A stretch of DNA of 64,000 bases from Dolomedes plantarius. Lineage: Eukaryota; Arthropoda; Arachnida; Araneae; Dolomedidae. Made by a program: the position numbers and the translations under genes. The stretch covers positions 45,474,893 to 45,538,892 of the forward strand of contig OU015492.1 in NCBI GenBank assembly GCA_907164885.2, read 5' to 3'. The notes below the pieces were generated by a model that saw nothing but the letters and a program-made list of their open reading frames with translations, was not told the origin of the DNA and made no database searches. Numbering within the stretch: the stretch's first letter is position 1; every line of letters starts with the position of its first letter. This document shows, one piece after another, positions 36,123 through 47,869 of this stretch.

Positions 36123-39100
36123 CAAGCCCTTTCTTTTTAATCTATTTAAATAGATTATCAATATAACTTTTAGTCATTCGTACCTCATATCTTTTTAGTT
36201 AAAATAAAGATTAAATGAGGGAGTTTTTGTGTATAAAGCTTGAACACGGAGCTGGAATCAGAAACAAAACAAAATCCGCCAAATTCATCCACAGTACTAT
36301 ACTTACATCCTGAAAACGCTACAAAGTATAAGAATTACTATATATCAGCATTATTTAGTTACTCGTATCGTATTAAAACCGTTACTTATTTTCAAACCCT
36401 TAAAAAATTTTTGGTTTTTAGGAAGTGAGTTCCTACATTTCAGTGTTTATCTTTAAAATATTTTTTATCCCAGGATGGCCAAAAAAAAAAAAATTGGGTT
36501 TATGACGTACGTCGATGATAAAAAGGTGAAAGTTCCTGAGTTCTTCTAAAAGGGTATTTAGGAATTGCGATACCGGATTATGATGTGTTTCCAAAGTTAT
36601 GTGTGCCATGATTCAGGAAGGAAACAGATAAAAACCCGAAACAGGAAATGATTTAATGTCTCACACAGTGAACATAATTTTATACAATAGTTGAAAGTCG
36701 CATTTCGTTCACCAGTCTCGCTTATCACTCTACTCGATGGTGGTATTGGGAGTGGGAGACACAAAAGAAATAATTCAAGACAAAAACACCAGGTTTCGGT
36801 GAATCCTTTGTGGAATTACACGTGTTACGAAAGTTATTTTCAAGACAAAGCATATTAAGAAAAAAAAATTCAATATTTTCGCCAAGCTTAGACGTGTACA
36901 CTCTATCAAACCGGTTGGCATTGACTGATCTAACATGTTAAGAATTTTGAGATGATTTCACTAAATTTGACAAATACGAAAACAAAACATGGCATAATAT
37001 TTTACTGTCTTAAATCTAATGTCATGTTTCATATTAAGTAAAAATAATTATATAAAGCGAGATAAATAAAAATTATCTTTATTAATGTTTACCAATAATA
37101 TTACATTCCATTAGCTGTAATGTTTTAAAAAATCTTGCCCAGCTGAGAAAATTTTGAGAAACTGATAGTGACAAGAAAAGAAAACTATTCACTTTTCATA
37201 TAATCTTTCGCGTACATAGTCAATAATGCAGATTATATAGTAGATTGAATATTCTCCTTTAAAATATGATTTTTAAAGCCAAGTGATGACATAAACAAAA
37301 GTGTTTAATATTGCTTTCGGTAATGCATTTGTGACAAAGCTTTCGTGATTTTCTATGAATGTAAAAACAAATCATATGAATAGCTGGCATGCAAGCATAA
37401 AAAGCCTTAACTACTTTTAAATTATTCTAAAAAAGATGTGTGCTTTTATATACTAGTGTTGAAAATTATATTCTAGTTCACAAGTAACGATTGCAATTTT
37501 TGTCTTCAATATCTCTTTTTGAATGTATCTCAGAGCTTTAGTTTATTATGATATAATTTACTAAGCTAATCTTTTTTTACTGGAAACCCTTTGTTTCTCG
37601 CTTTATTGAATATCTTTTGAGCACATTCCGCTCCATTGGACTAGTGTGATGCAAACCAGCTTCTCTTCATTGCTCCAATAACTCAGTACAAAAGGTAATT
37701 TAATGGTCATGCTGATGTAATCAGAATTCGAGCTTCGGTTTTAATCATCAAAGAAATCTACTTTTAATTTAATAATAAATCCACAAAGATATATGATCTT
37801 CCAATAAGGTCTTCGATTAAACATTTTAAAATAAACCTTTAATTTATTTACACTAAAATAAATAGATTTCTGAATTTCGAATTTTAAAATAAATATACCA
37901 TTATGCAACTGCACCAAACATTTTACCATTAATTAATACAATTTATTAAATATTCTAGAAGTTAAAATGAAAATTTTAGTCGAGACTTCAGAATTATTGA
38001 TCTTTTCTCAGCTCTAATGAAAATATTTTATTACTTATTAAAGCAGTACTACTATAATGCCTCGTAATTTATAATCACTCTCTAAACTAAACATCTCACA
38101 TGCCAAAATGCGAAACCCTGAAATTTTAATCTTCAAATAGAGAAATAAATTTTCCCGCAAGCGTAAAATAGAACTGTGCAAAGTATTTGCTCAGTTCAAA
38201 ACTTTCATTAAAGAGCTCGTTTCATGCTGTTATTAAACATCACATTTATTAACATATCTTGAACTATCAATGACACTATCGCAAGGTTCATGTAAGTAAT
38301 ATTAATGATATATTTCCCTTACTTTTAAATAACGAGCTTGATATTTAAATTTCTGACTGGGCACAGTCACCATAAACATATGGAAACTACCTAGTTCAGA
38401 AATATAGTACATTTTTAGAAAAGCAATAAATTTGTCATACAACACAAAATGCGATCGTGCAGAATGGTATCAAGTATAGAGCATGGTAGGAAAAAAGTTA
38501 ATTTTCTTCTGCTAATAATGTTGATTTGTTGCACTGATCTTGATTCATTAATTAAACCGCGTTAAATATACCCTTTTCTTCGACTGCGTGCTATCACGAA
38601 ACTATATCTTAGACTAACCCTATTTTTTTTCCCCGCAAAAATGGAAGCAATAAAACTTTTCCTTTCTTCCAGGGAATAGTGCAATAGCTGTATGAATCTA
38701 GAAAAAAAGGGCGTTTCGATGCAGTCCATTTACAATTAAGCTTATTGCTTTGTTTCCGGAAAAAACCCCCCGAAAAATCCCATTTAATTCCACGCCTGGA
38801 AGAAGCGATTGCCGTGTGATATACATCAATCTCTGGACTGGAAAATAATAATCGGAACCACCGCTGGACGACGGGTTTCGTGACATCTTCAAAGGGGAAA
38901 CGCCCTTAAAGGAGCTGGCACATTTCCAGTGACCTTACGTGGTAGTAAGGAGTCCCTCGGTCAGCAGCAAAACCAGATCAAGACCATCGAAAAGATTTCT
39001 TATCGCGGCGTAATATTTGGGTCTTTGGCCATAATTGGATCTCGCATTTTTCGGTGATAAATATGCATGTGATAATTGCCTGACTGCGTTTAATGATTAC

Positions 39101-39530
39101 AGCAGCTACTTTGTTCGTTCTTACGCGTGAAAAATTCTCTCTCTGTCGATTAAAAGGGTCAACTCTTTTCATTGTTTTATGTAAATAAATAAATCTTTAT
39201 TTTGATATTTATTATGTTTTTTTTAATTTTCCTCTTAGTCAAAATTAAACACTAATGCATATATGAATGTAGGTAAAAATAAGTTCACATATTTATTACC
39301 TTCAAGGTAAAGAACTTATTTTGGAAATAATGCCAAATATTTACTCCAGCATTAAATATTTGATATATTTTTGAAAATTTCTAATCATTTTCCTATGAAA
39401 ATTTTCAAACTATTTTCTATACAAAACTCCATTTGCATTATTTAAGTTTTACTTTTAAAATTGTTGTTTTGAAAAAATGCTGCAAGTAAGTATGGAGAAA
39501 TTTAATACACCATCTGTGTCCCATTGAGGA

Positions 39531-39610
<80 letters not shown>

Positions 39611-40254
39611 TCCAGTTTCAAAACTTCCTTTTTAACTGGCTTTAATACAACACGGAATGTTTAATTTTCAAGTTAATCTTAATTTTCTATCTTTATATCA
39701 AATGAAAACACTGAGTTTGAATCTACTTTAATGGATATAATCCGTGACTAATCTGGACTTTAATGAAGATGTAAATCTAACGTCAAGAATATTTAAATAA
39801 GGTTAAGTACTTAATACGATAGTTAAGAAAGTAAATATTTGGGTATCTAGAAAACTAAAGCACGAAACGTAGGGAATAAAGGTATGAACTTTTGTAGATT
39901 CATTATTCATAAATTAGGTTAAATAGCACGATTCGAACTTTGCAGCCTAAAAAAACTGTCTTTTTTAGAGACTGAGAACAAATCACACACCGTTAAGTCT
40001 TTTTGGCACAATTGCTTGCACGGTATGCGATTTATCCTTGTACTCCCGAAGAGGAAAGCTGTATGCTGCATTGAAATTTGAATTTTTTTTATCTATTCTA
40101 TAGAAACTCCTCAAAGGTTCCTTTATCTTTATAAAGGCATGCTTGAATTCTTTATTATTAAATGTCTTTTTTTTCATATGCGTATGTATAAAATATACCT
40201 TTAATTCACTAAGAAATTTTTTCTTTCTGATCTTAAAATTACAGACAGAAAATA
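36123..40254. other. Unassigned AT-rich DNA with a (TA)n run
   Basis: No gene or transposon recognised over about 4.1 kb. A (TA)n run of about 70 bp is at 39535-39605. Short frames of 60-95 residues show no known motifs. Confidence 0.5.
39535..39605. repeat. (TA)n microsatellite
   Basis: A pure TA run of about 35 units. Confidence 0.95.
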
Positions 40255-41556
40255 CAGAGGCTGTTTGCACATTTTTTAGACGAATTTGGTAAGCGGTAAT
40301 AAAAAATCGTTTGCTGCAAAAGAAATAATTGCAATTGTACTATGTTTTTAAAAGTCAAAATTATCGTCTGCGGCTTGAAAGTTTTGTTTTTATTCAAAAC
40401 GGCGTTTTTAACAAAGCAGTGGTTCGAAGGCTACATTTATGCTCTTTCCGAAGAGAAATATGTATACTCCGTTATCCAAAAACGATGTGAGAGTCATGGT
40501 TTTGTGATATCTAAAGCATCGATAGGTAATATCGTCAACAAGAAAGGAAAAAAACGTCAAATTGGAGCCTCAAGTGGGACAAAAATTCCAAACAAGTATC
40601 CAAGGAAAAAACGGACATCTTCGACTATTGCAAAGGTACGTTGTTTAATGTTAAAAGAAAATCACCCTAGTCAAAGGACAGTTGAAAAATAATTAAAATG
40701 CTCGGTGTCCACTGTAAACAAAATGATAAACGTTGATTTAAATCTTAAGAAAGCGAAAAAAAGCAATGTGCATCGTCTTCTTCCAAATCATATCGCTGAA
40801 CGCAGGACACGCTGCAGAATTCTATATGAGAAACACTTATCCAAAGAAAAATGGAAAACAATTGTCACAATAGATGAATCATTGGTGTATTTAAATGATT
40901 GCAACAAAAAAAAGAGCCATTTATTATCATAAAAGGGGAGAAAAAAAATTAAGTACATGGTTCAAAGAATCGAAAGAAAGTTTTTCTAAGGGATTCATGA
41001 TTGTTGCTGGTTTTTCTTATAATGGCAAGTTAAAGATAAAGAGAGTGGAAAAAATGTCAAGATTAACTCCAAATACTATCAGGAACATATTTTATCGCCA
41101 ATTTTTCTGAATGAAATACCATCGCTTTACCCACAGTGCCATCAATCTGTGAGACTCCATCAGGACAAAGCTAGCAGTCACACATCAAAATCCACTGTAA
41201 ATTTCCTAAAAGAAATGGAACAAAAAACTGGTATCAAGACCATACCCTTCACTGATATCCCTACTAAATCTCCCGATGTATCACCTATGGATTTTTGTGC
41301 TTTCGGACTTTTAAAATCTGCATTATTCAAACGTCGTCCCAAAACCCTTACAGGACTCTGGAAAGCTGTTCAGGAGGAATATGATAGAATACATCTTCTG
41401 ACACTTCAAAACGCATTATTATCCTGGAAATTGCGGTGTCGAAAGATAGTTCAGAATAAGGGATGTCAAATAGAACATTTAAAACACAAGAATTTTATGT
41501 AATTTAGTTTTGTGAATACAATATACATCGTTTAAAAAATGTGTGAACAGCCTCTG
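40255..41556 (+). mobile_element. Mariner-like (DD41D) element, copy B, complete ends
   Basis: It begins CAGAGGCTGTTTGCACA and ends GTGTGAACAGCCTCTG, with TA on both sides. The inverted repeat extends over about 30 bp (to TTTTTTAGACGA). The length is 1302 bp, usual for mariner elements. It encodes one transposase on the plus strand, broken by a lost start, one stop and one frameshift. Confidence 0.95.
40399..41502 (+). pseudogene. Mariner transposase (DD41D), copy B
   Basis: The expected ATG is ACG (40399). An in-frame TAA at 40690 follows KENHPSQRTVEK. The first catalytic Asp is intact in IVTIDESLVYL near 40873. A run of eight A at 40907-40914 shifts the frame relative to the other copies. 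The second Asp is in RLHQDKASSH near 41160 and the third in DVSPMDFCAFG near 41290, with 41 residues between. This copy lacks the one-base insertion shared by copies A and C and has about 9 extra bases (LND) after VYL. The protein would be about 360 residues. The DD41D spacing points to the rosa/VS-type mariner lineages. Confidence 0.9.
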
Positions 41557-41579
41557 TATAACTACAGTGTTAATATGTG

Positions 41580-41778
41580 TTAATGAAAGTATCACACGTT
41601 ATTGAAAATTCTCTAAACTTTTATTTATGGTGGTAGTAGTACACTCGCAACAGATATTTCTCTATCATTTATTTTGAGTAAAAGTACAAGAAGCGATTGC
41701 ATAGTTTTTCGTACTGAACCCAGTAAATATGTAGTTAAAAAGGATTTAAAAAAATGGAATTGATAAAGATAGGTTATA
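41580..41778. repeat. 200-bp repeat R, copy 1
   Basis: This segment fills most of the gap between mariner copies B and C and closely matches 44410-44608 in the same orientation (shared phrases include 'acactcgcaac' and 'actgaacccagtaaatatg'). Copy C is inserted at its right edge. No coding content; nature unknown. Confidence 0.85.
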
Positions 41779-43056
41779 CAGAGGCTGTTCGCACATGTTT
41801 TAGACGATTTTGGTAAACGGTAATAAAAAACCGTTTGCTGCAAAAGAAATAATTGCAATTCTACTATGTTTTAAAAAGTCGAAATTATCGTCTGCGACTT
41901 GAAAGGTTTGTTTTTATTCAAAATGGCGTTTTTAACAAACCAGTGGTTCGAAGGCTACATTTATGTTCTTTCCGAAGAGAAATATGCATACTCCGTTATC
42001 CAAAAACGATGTGAGAGTCATGGTTTTGTGATATCTAAAGCGTCGATAGGTACTATCGTCAACAAGAAAGGAAAAAAACGTCAAATTGGAGCCTCAAGTG
42101 GGACAAAAATTCCAAGCAAGTATCCAAGAAAAAAACGGACATCTTCGACTATTACAAAGGTTCGTTGTTTAATGTTAAAAGAAAATCACCCTAGTCAAAG
42201 GACAGTTGAAAAATCATTAAAATGCTCGGTGTCCACTGTAAACAAAATGATAAACGTTGATTTAAATCTTAAGAAAGCGAAAAAACGTAATTTGCATCGT
42301 CTTCTTCCAAATCATATCGCTGAACGCAGGACACGCTGCAGAATTATATATGAGAAACACTTATCCAAAGAGAAATGGGAAAACAATTGTCACAATAGAT
42401 GAATCATGGGTGTATTTGCAACAAAAAAAGAGCCATTTATTATCATAAAAGTGGAGAAAAAAATTTAAGTACATGGTTCAAAGAATCGAAAGAAAGTTTT
42501 ACTAAGGGATTCATGATTGTTGCTGGTTTTTCTTATAATGGCAAGTTAAAAATAAAGAGAGTGGAAAAAATGTCAAGATTAACTCCAAATACTATCAGGA
42601 ACATATTTTATCGCCAATTTTTCTGAATGAAATACCATCGCTTTACCCACAGTGCCATCAATCTGTGAGACTCCATCAGGACAAAGCTAGCAGGCACACA
42701 TCAAAATCCACTGTCAATTTCCTAAAAGAAATGGAACAAAAAACTGGTATCAAGGCCATACCCTTCACTGATATCTCTACTAAATCTCCCGATGTATCAC
42801 CTATGGATTTTTGTGCTTTCGGACTTTTAAAATCTGTCCCAAAACCCTTACAGGACACTGGAAAGCTGTTCAGGAGGAATGGGATAGAATACCTCTTCTG
42901 ACACTTCAAAAGGCATTATTATCCTGGAAATTACGGTGTCGAAAGATAGTTCAGAATAAGGGATGTCGAATAGATCATTTAAAACACAAGAATTTTATGT
43001 AATTTAGTTTTGTGAATACAATATACATCGTCTAAAAAATGTGAGAACAGCCTCTG
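41779..43056 (+). mobile_element. Mariner-like (DD41D) element, copy C, complete ends
   Basis: It begins CAGAGGCTGTTCGCACA and ends GTGAGAACAGCCTCTG, flanked by TA on both sides, 1278 bp. It lies 222 bp downstream of copy B in the same orientation. It shares diagnostic changes with copy A rather than B. Confidence 0.95.
41923..43002 (+). pseudogene. Mariner transposase (DD41D), copy C
   Basis: The start ATG is at 41923 and the first 160 residues are open, covering both helix-turn-helix regions. At 42376-42378 an extra G shifts the frame just before the first catalytic Asp. The second Asp is in RLHQDKASRH near 42670 and the third in SPMDFCAFG near 42805. A deletion of about 18 bases near 42837 removes a segment present in A and B. 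The shared extra G and the missing 9 bases after VYL group it with copy A. Confidence 0.9.
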
Positions 43057-43167
43057 TAAATGTATTGTTTTCAAGAGTGATGAAATTATTTAGCACGTGA
43101 TCGGAGTTGAGCTTAATTTACGTAAGTTCTATCGTGTTAAGTGAAATTATCTATAAATATGTATTGA

Positions 43168-43984
43168 CTAGCCGCTACGCGACCAGCATGGTCGCTTTTA
43201 GTTTTATATTTTCTTTTGCAAAAGAACTCAGCTGGAAGTAACATATGTAAGGAATGTTACCATTACTTGTCATCATAAATATACGTTGTTAAGGGGTATT
43301 CGCTATTCTAAAACTGATTCTAAAACATCGTGATCAAAAAATGTGAATTTCTATTACTTCAGAACAGAGTTAAAGATACGAGTGAGACACCCATCACCAA
43401 TGATTTTAAAAATTACATCCCTCTCTGTATGTACTATTTTTCAAAATTAAGATGTCTATACTTTCATTACAACAAATAAGAAATTGTTGGGGAAAATTTT
43501 AAAATATAGCATTGATTACATTACTCTCTGTATGAATTACTGTTCACAATTCAGATATCTACACTCAATCATATCAAATAATAAAATTGTTGGGAAAACT
43601 TCTTCACTTATAAAATGGAGTAAAAATTCAGCAAGTACTGAAAAAAGTGTAGAAAATTCTTCACTATTACTTGCTGTCGGTTGCTATGCCGGCGACGGTT
43701 AAGCCTAACATCGCGATCATTTATGCTCCCTCTTTCACGCCTCTCTCTTAATGAATTATTTCATCTTCGCTTTCTTTCTTGAGACTGTTCCCAATTTTCA
43801 CTTGATCATGCAGCTTGCTTTCAAGCATTCCTGATTTCAGTTCGTAAATCCATGTTCACACGCTGTTGCAAATTGCGGACGGCCGCTAATGTTAACATCT
43901 GGTAGTTTCAACCGTTGCCATTCGGAGTGTAGAAATATCGTCGATTTTTGTGCCGCATACCTACACGTTTCATATATATATAGA
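43168..43984 (-). mobile_element. Helitron-like non-autonomous element, second family
   Basis: On the minus strand it begins TCTATATATATG (from 43984, preceded by A) and ends CTAG followed by T (43168, 43167), the A|TC...CTRR|T pattern of Helitrons. A perfect 7-bp-stem hairpin (GCGACCA/TGGTCGC, 43179-43195) lies 7 bases before the CTAG, as expected of the 3' terminator. The interior has a diverged tandem pair of about 105 bp near 43420-43610. No coding capacity. Confidence 0.88.
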
Positions 43985-45244
43985 TTGTCCTTAATATGCT
44001 TGGAGGGGAATGTTGAGACTAAATGCCCAAGGAAGTATATTAGTTATATATTTTATCTCTGAACTTCGTAATAGCGACATTGGCTAGTCAAGAAAACTAA
44101 AGATGTAAAAATTTCTAAATCCCTGTTCTTGCGTTCTTGCAGACGTATACTGATAAAATTTCCTCTACAATATTCTCATGCAAAACTTAAATTACTAAAC
44201 AATATATATATACTTCCATATATATATATATATATATATGTGGAAGAGTTATAACTTTATGATCGATTATAGAACTCATATAAAATTCGCTCTGCCTCTC
44301 CAGAGATAGGCTTTCACCGAACACGCATAGAAATGGTGTTTTTTCTTCTTTTTTAAACTATATAAGGGAAAAGCGTGGGTATGTAGTAATGCAATCAATT
44401 AATCTCCGAATTAATGAAGGTATCACATGATATTAAAAATTCTCTAAACATTTACTTATTGTGGTAGTGGTACACTCGCAACGGATATTGCTCTATCATT
44501 TATTTTGAGTAAAAGTACAAGAAGTAATTTTACAGTTTTTTGTACTGAACCCAGTAAATATGTAGTTAAAAAGGGTTTGAAAAAAAGGAATCGATACAGA
44601 TAGGTTAATCGATAAAGGGAGACCAAATGCCATCATGCATTTCTTTTACTTATTTGAAAGCTTCTCCCGTCTCCTGTTGACCGCAAATGTGCACTGAGCC
44701 ATAGAACCTCCGAAATTGTCCCTCTACCCTTGTGAAAATTTCTTTTTCGTCAAGCATTATTACAGAGAAGCAAAATAGTTGAAGTCGAAACACATAAAGT
44801 ATGATAAAATAATTATTATTTTAATAAATACTTTCCTTTTTACAATAAGAATCTTTTTAATTTTTTTAATGACAAATTCTTTTCTGAATACCTCACCAAC
44901 ACTTCAAGACAAATAATAACAACGCTGTCCAGAAAGCCTACAAACCAAAAAACACTGTTTTAAAAGTATCTTGGGAACTTGTTTTGAAAAATTTAGCGGT
45001 AGTGCAATAAACCTGATGGATAACATTTCAACAACGATATTTATATGTCATAATGGATATGAATTTCTTGCCGGGGGAGTAAATCAAATCATGATCCATA
45101 CGCTAGTAAAATTTTAATATTTTGCATTGACGCGGATTTTTCCACAGAAATACGGACAAAGTACGATTTACTCTACCCCATTTGTCACATTTATGATATT
45201 TTTTCTTGACTGAAAAATAACATTAAAGGATAGGTGAAATGACT
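43985..45244. other. Unassigned DNA with repeat R copy 2 and a TA palindrome
   Basis: A (TA)n block near 44203-44240 is flanked by CTTCCA and TGGAAG, making a small palindrome. The 200-bp repeat R copy 2 is at 44410-44608. The rest shows nothing recognisable. Confidence 0.5.
44410..44608. repeat. 200-bp repeat R, copy 2
   Basis: Second copy of the segment at 41580-41778, same orientation, about 2.8 kb away, with scattered base differences. Past 44608 it continues without the mariner insertion seen in copy 1, so it shows the empty-site context on one side. Confidence 0.85.
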
Positions 45245-45565
45245 GGACACTAGCCCCCGCAAGGGTATTCTTTGAAAGCGAAGTGGCACTATAGACCTCC
45301 TATTTTCCAGATAAGTGTGCTGATAATTACACCACTAAGCCATGTATTGTCACTAATAAGTGTCACATCCCCCCCCCCTCCTGAGAGAAATCCTTTGATC
45401 AGAATCACTAAATTTTCTCCAACGCCACTGATTAACCACTCTGCTATACTTTCTCATATTTAACAATATTTTCTATCTCTTAAAATTCGAGTGGCAGTGT
45501 AAAAAAATAATCCAACTCGGAACCCTCTGCTTTATGGACAAACGTGCTGACCATCAGACCACAAA
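45245..45565 (-). repeat. Cluster of three tRNA-like SINE heads
   Basis: On the minus strand three modules carry tRNA-like internal promoter motifs: 45508-45565 (TGATGGTCAGCACG and GGTTCCGAGTT), 45361-45450 (AGAGTGGTTAATCAG, tRNA-Ser-like) and 45245-45344 (TTAGTGGTGTAATTATCAG). The heads differ from each other. The middle one ends in a C-rich run also seen at 53590. They are eroded repeats rather than tRNA genes. Confidence 0.5.
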
Positions 45566-46897
45566 ATTTTGTCATGATCATCTGTTATAAGTTTCAGATG
45601 TACTAATAAAGGAAATAAAATATAAAACCTCATCTCTTTGTCATATCATCAAACAAAATTTTTCTACCGTAAAACAATAATTAGGTTTTGAAATAGACAC
45701 AAAATGCCATAGATATATTTTTAAAGAATATGCCAATGTTATATGTATTATAATGTATTATATTTATGAGCTCTTGCCTTCAGGGATTTCACCTGGAAGG
45801 CCTTGAAGCTATGTCGGGTGCCGTGTGGCGCATTCCGATATGCATGAGCTCGTTTTATGAAATTCTGACTCTCATTTTTATTAAATTATATAAAGTCGCC
45901 GAAACCAGTTCATTTGTCAACGTCAATTATGGTTTATTCTATTAATTTAGGAATTGTCGAAGAATTATAAAAATTGGTAAATTAACGTAATTATTAAATA
46001 GTGGTTAATCATTCCTATTCATAGATATTTATGATATTTTACCTTTTTAACGATCAACCAGTAAAGTTTTTTTGATTAACATCGCAAATTTGTTGTATGT
46101 TTTTTTCAAAATCTCAAATAATATTTCTTATCAGGGTGAGGAATTTACTCCCATTTCTCGTTATAAATTAGAACTTATTCATTTTCTAAATTTAAGCAAC
46201 GTTACTGAAAGAAAGTCAAAGATGTCAGTTACACCTTGTCAGTGATTTCGAGGAAAAATCAATGCCCTCCAACCTATTTTCACTCTTTAACAACTTACTA
46301 GGTTTCTTATTCATTTGTCAGCTGTTTTTGATTTATTAGGTGTGCCGATAAAGACAGTACGAAGTTATCAGTCGGACGTTAACCCAGTAATAGAATTCGG
46401 ATAAAAAATATCCCAAGAATCACATGAAATAATTGGAATCTACTGTTTTCAGCGCAAGACAAAATTGTTTCTCTTTTTACTTCTTAAACTGAAGATACGT
46501 GCCAACCACAATATAAGAATCATAAATCCTTCGCGAAGATTCTAGGGATTTTTATAGTGTGACATGACATTCACCGAGTGATAATAAATAAAATAAACAG
46601 AACTGCTATGGAATAACAAGCTTTTCACAGTGCAAAGACTTTTTCTTTATGATTAAGATATATGAATAATACAAATGTCGTAAGCTGTCTAGAAAGGATA
46701 TTAATACTACTGATATAAGCAGGTTAAAGAAACCTGATTTTTGTTTTAAAATTTGTCAGCACAAATCTTTAATACTAAGTGCAATACATTTTAAATCAAT
46801 TTAATTGTATCACGTAAACTAAATTAAAATAAATATGTATATACTTGACATTTAATAAACATAATATAAAAATTTAAAGTTTAAATAAATATTAATA
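45566..46897. other. Unassigned AT-rich DNA
   Basis: No gene or mobile element recognised. Confidence 0.5.
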
Positions 46898-47869
46898 CAG
46901 TGATTTCCGCTTATAAGAATCACGTTTGTTATTACTGTTTTTGATTCTTATAAGCGGTTGATTCTTATAGCCGAAATTTAGGTTTTTGGATAGGCACACA
47001 CACACCTATATATATATATATATATTTATATATTAGATAATTTACCATAAAATACTCTTTAATTTACGTTAATTATCTTTTATTAAAATTATTTTTTATA
47101 ATTTTAAAAGTACAACTTAATTTCTAGACCTATAAGTAGATACACATAATTATGGTAAGAGAAGAAAAAAATCCAATATTTGTTACAAGATACTTGTTTA
47201 ACAGTTTAACATTTCAACTACAGGAAGGGAGCAAGAAAAAGTTTTCTATGGTAGTTTGAAGTAAGGAAGTTTTCAGGAGGCTGTTTCCTCTTTCAATACC
47301 AATAGTCTCAGACGAATATTCACCTTCTGGTTTACGTTTCATGGTTTCATAACGTGCTGAATCTACTAATGTCACGATTGCCTAAATGATGCTTCGCCGA
47401 AGATTTATGTGTTTCAGGGTCCAGGAAGCCGCAACCAGGATGTGGGAGGTGGGAAAAAAGAGTCCCTGTCATTGTTTGCCAGTGGATAAAAGTGAAATCG
47501 GACTCGGACGGATTAAATGCCCCTGGGTCAAGCTAAAAGGGCAGTGTTTAGCTAAAGTGTTTAAGGGGAAACCATTATGTTATGTCTAACAAAGAAAGGG
47601 GTGCATTTTACGACTGTATGCCATCCCATCTTATCATTCTTTCTTAAAAAAAAAATAAAGAACTTCGTGCCTTTTGAGGGTTTTAGTGGCTTTTTTGGAA
47701 AAATGACAGGAAAGCGAAGAGTGTAAGATGATTCTTAAAACCGGTGGATTGATTCTTTAAAGAGAAAATTTTAACATGGAAATAATACATTTGTTTCTGT
47801 TTTTGCGATATTGATTCTTATAAACGGTTGATTCTTACAACCACTGATCACTATAAGCGGTGGTTACTG
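46898..47869. mobile_element. Pogo/Tigger-like element, non-autonomous
   Basis: The left end CAGTGATTTCCGCTTATAAG and the inverse of the right end (CAGTAACCACCGCTTATAG) form an inverted repeat with TA on both sides. GATTCTTATAAGCGGTTGATTC-type motifs recur just inside both ends (46946-46973 and 47812-47840), likely subterminal binding sites. The interior has a 67-residue frame (47386-47589) in which I recognise no transposase motif. 972 bp in all. Confidence 0.8.

Noticed and set aside
47386..47589. 67-residue frame as a transposase remnant
   Set aside because: It lies inside a pogo-like element, but I see no Tigger motif in it.
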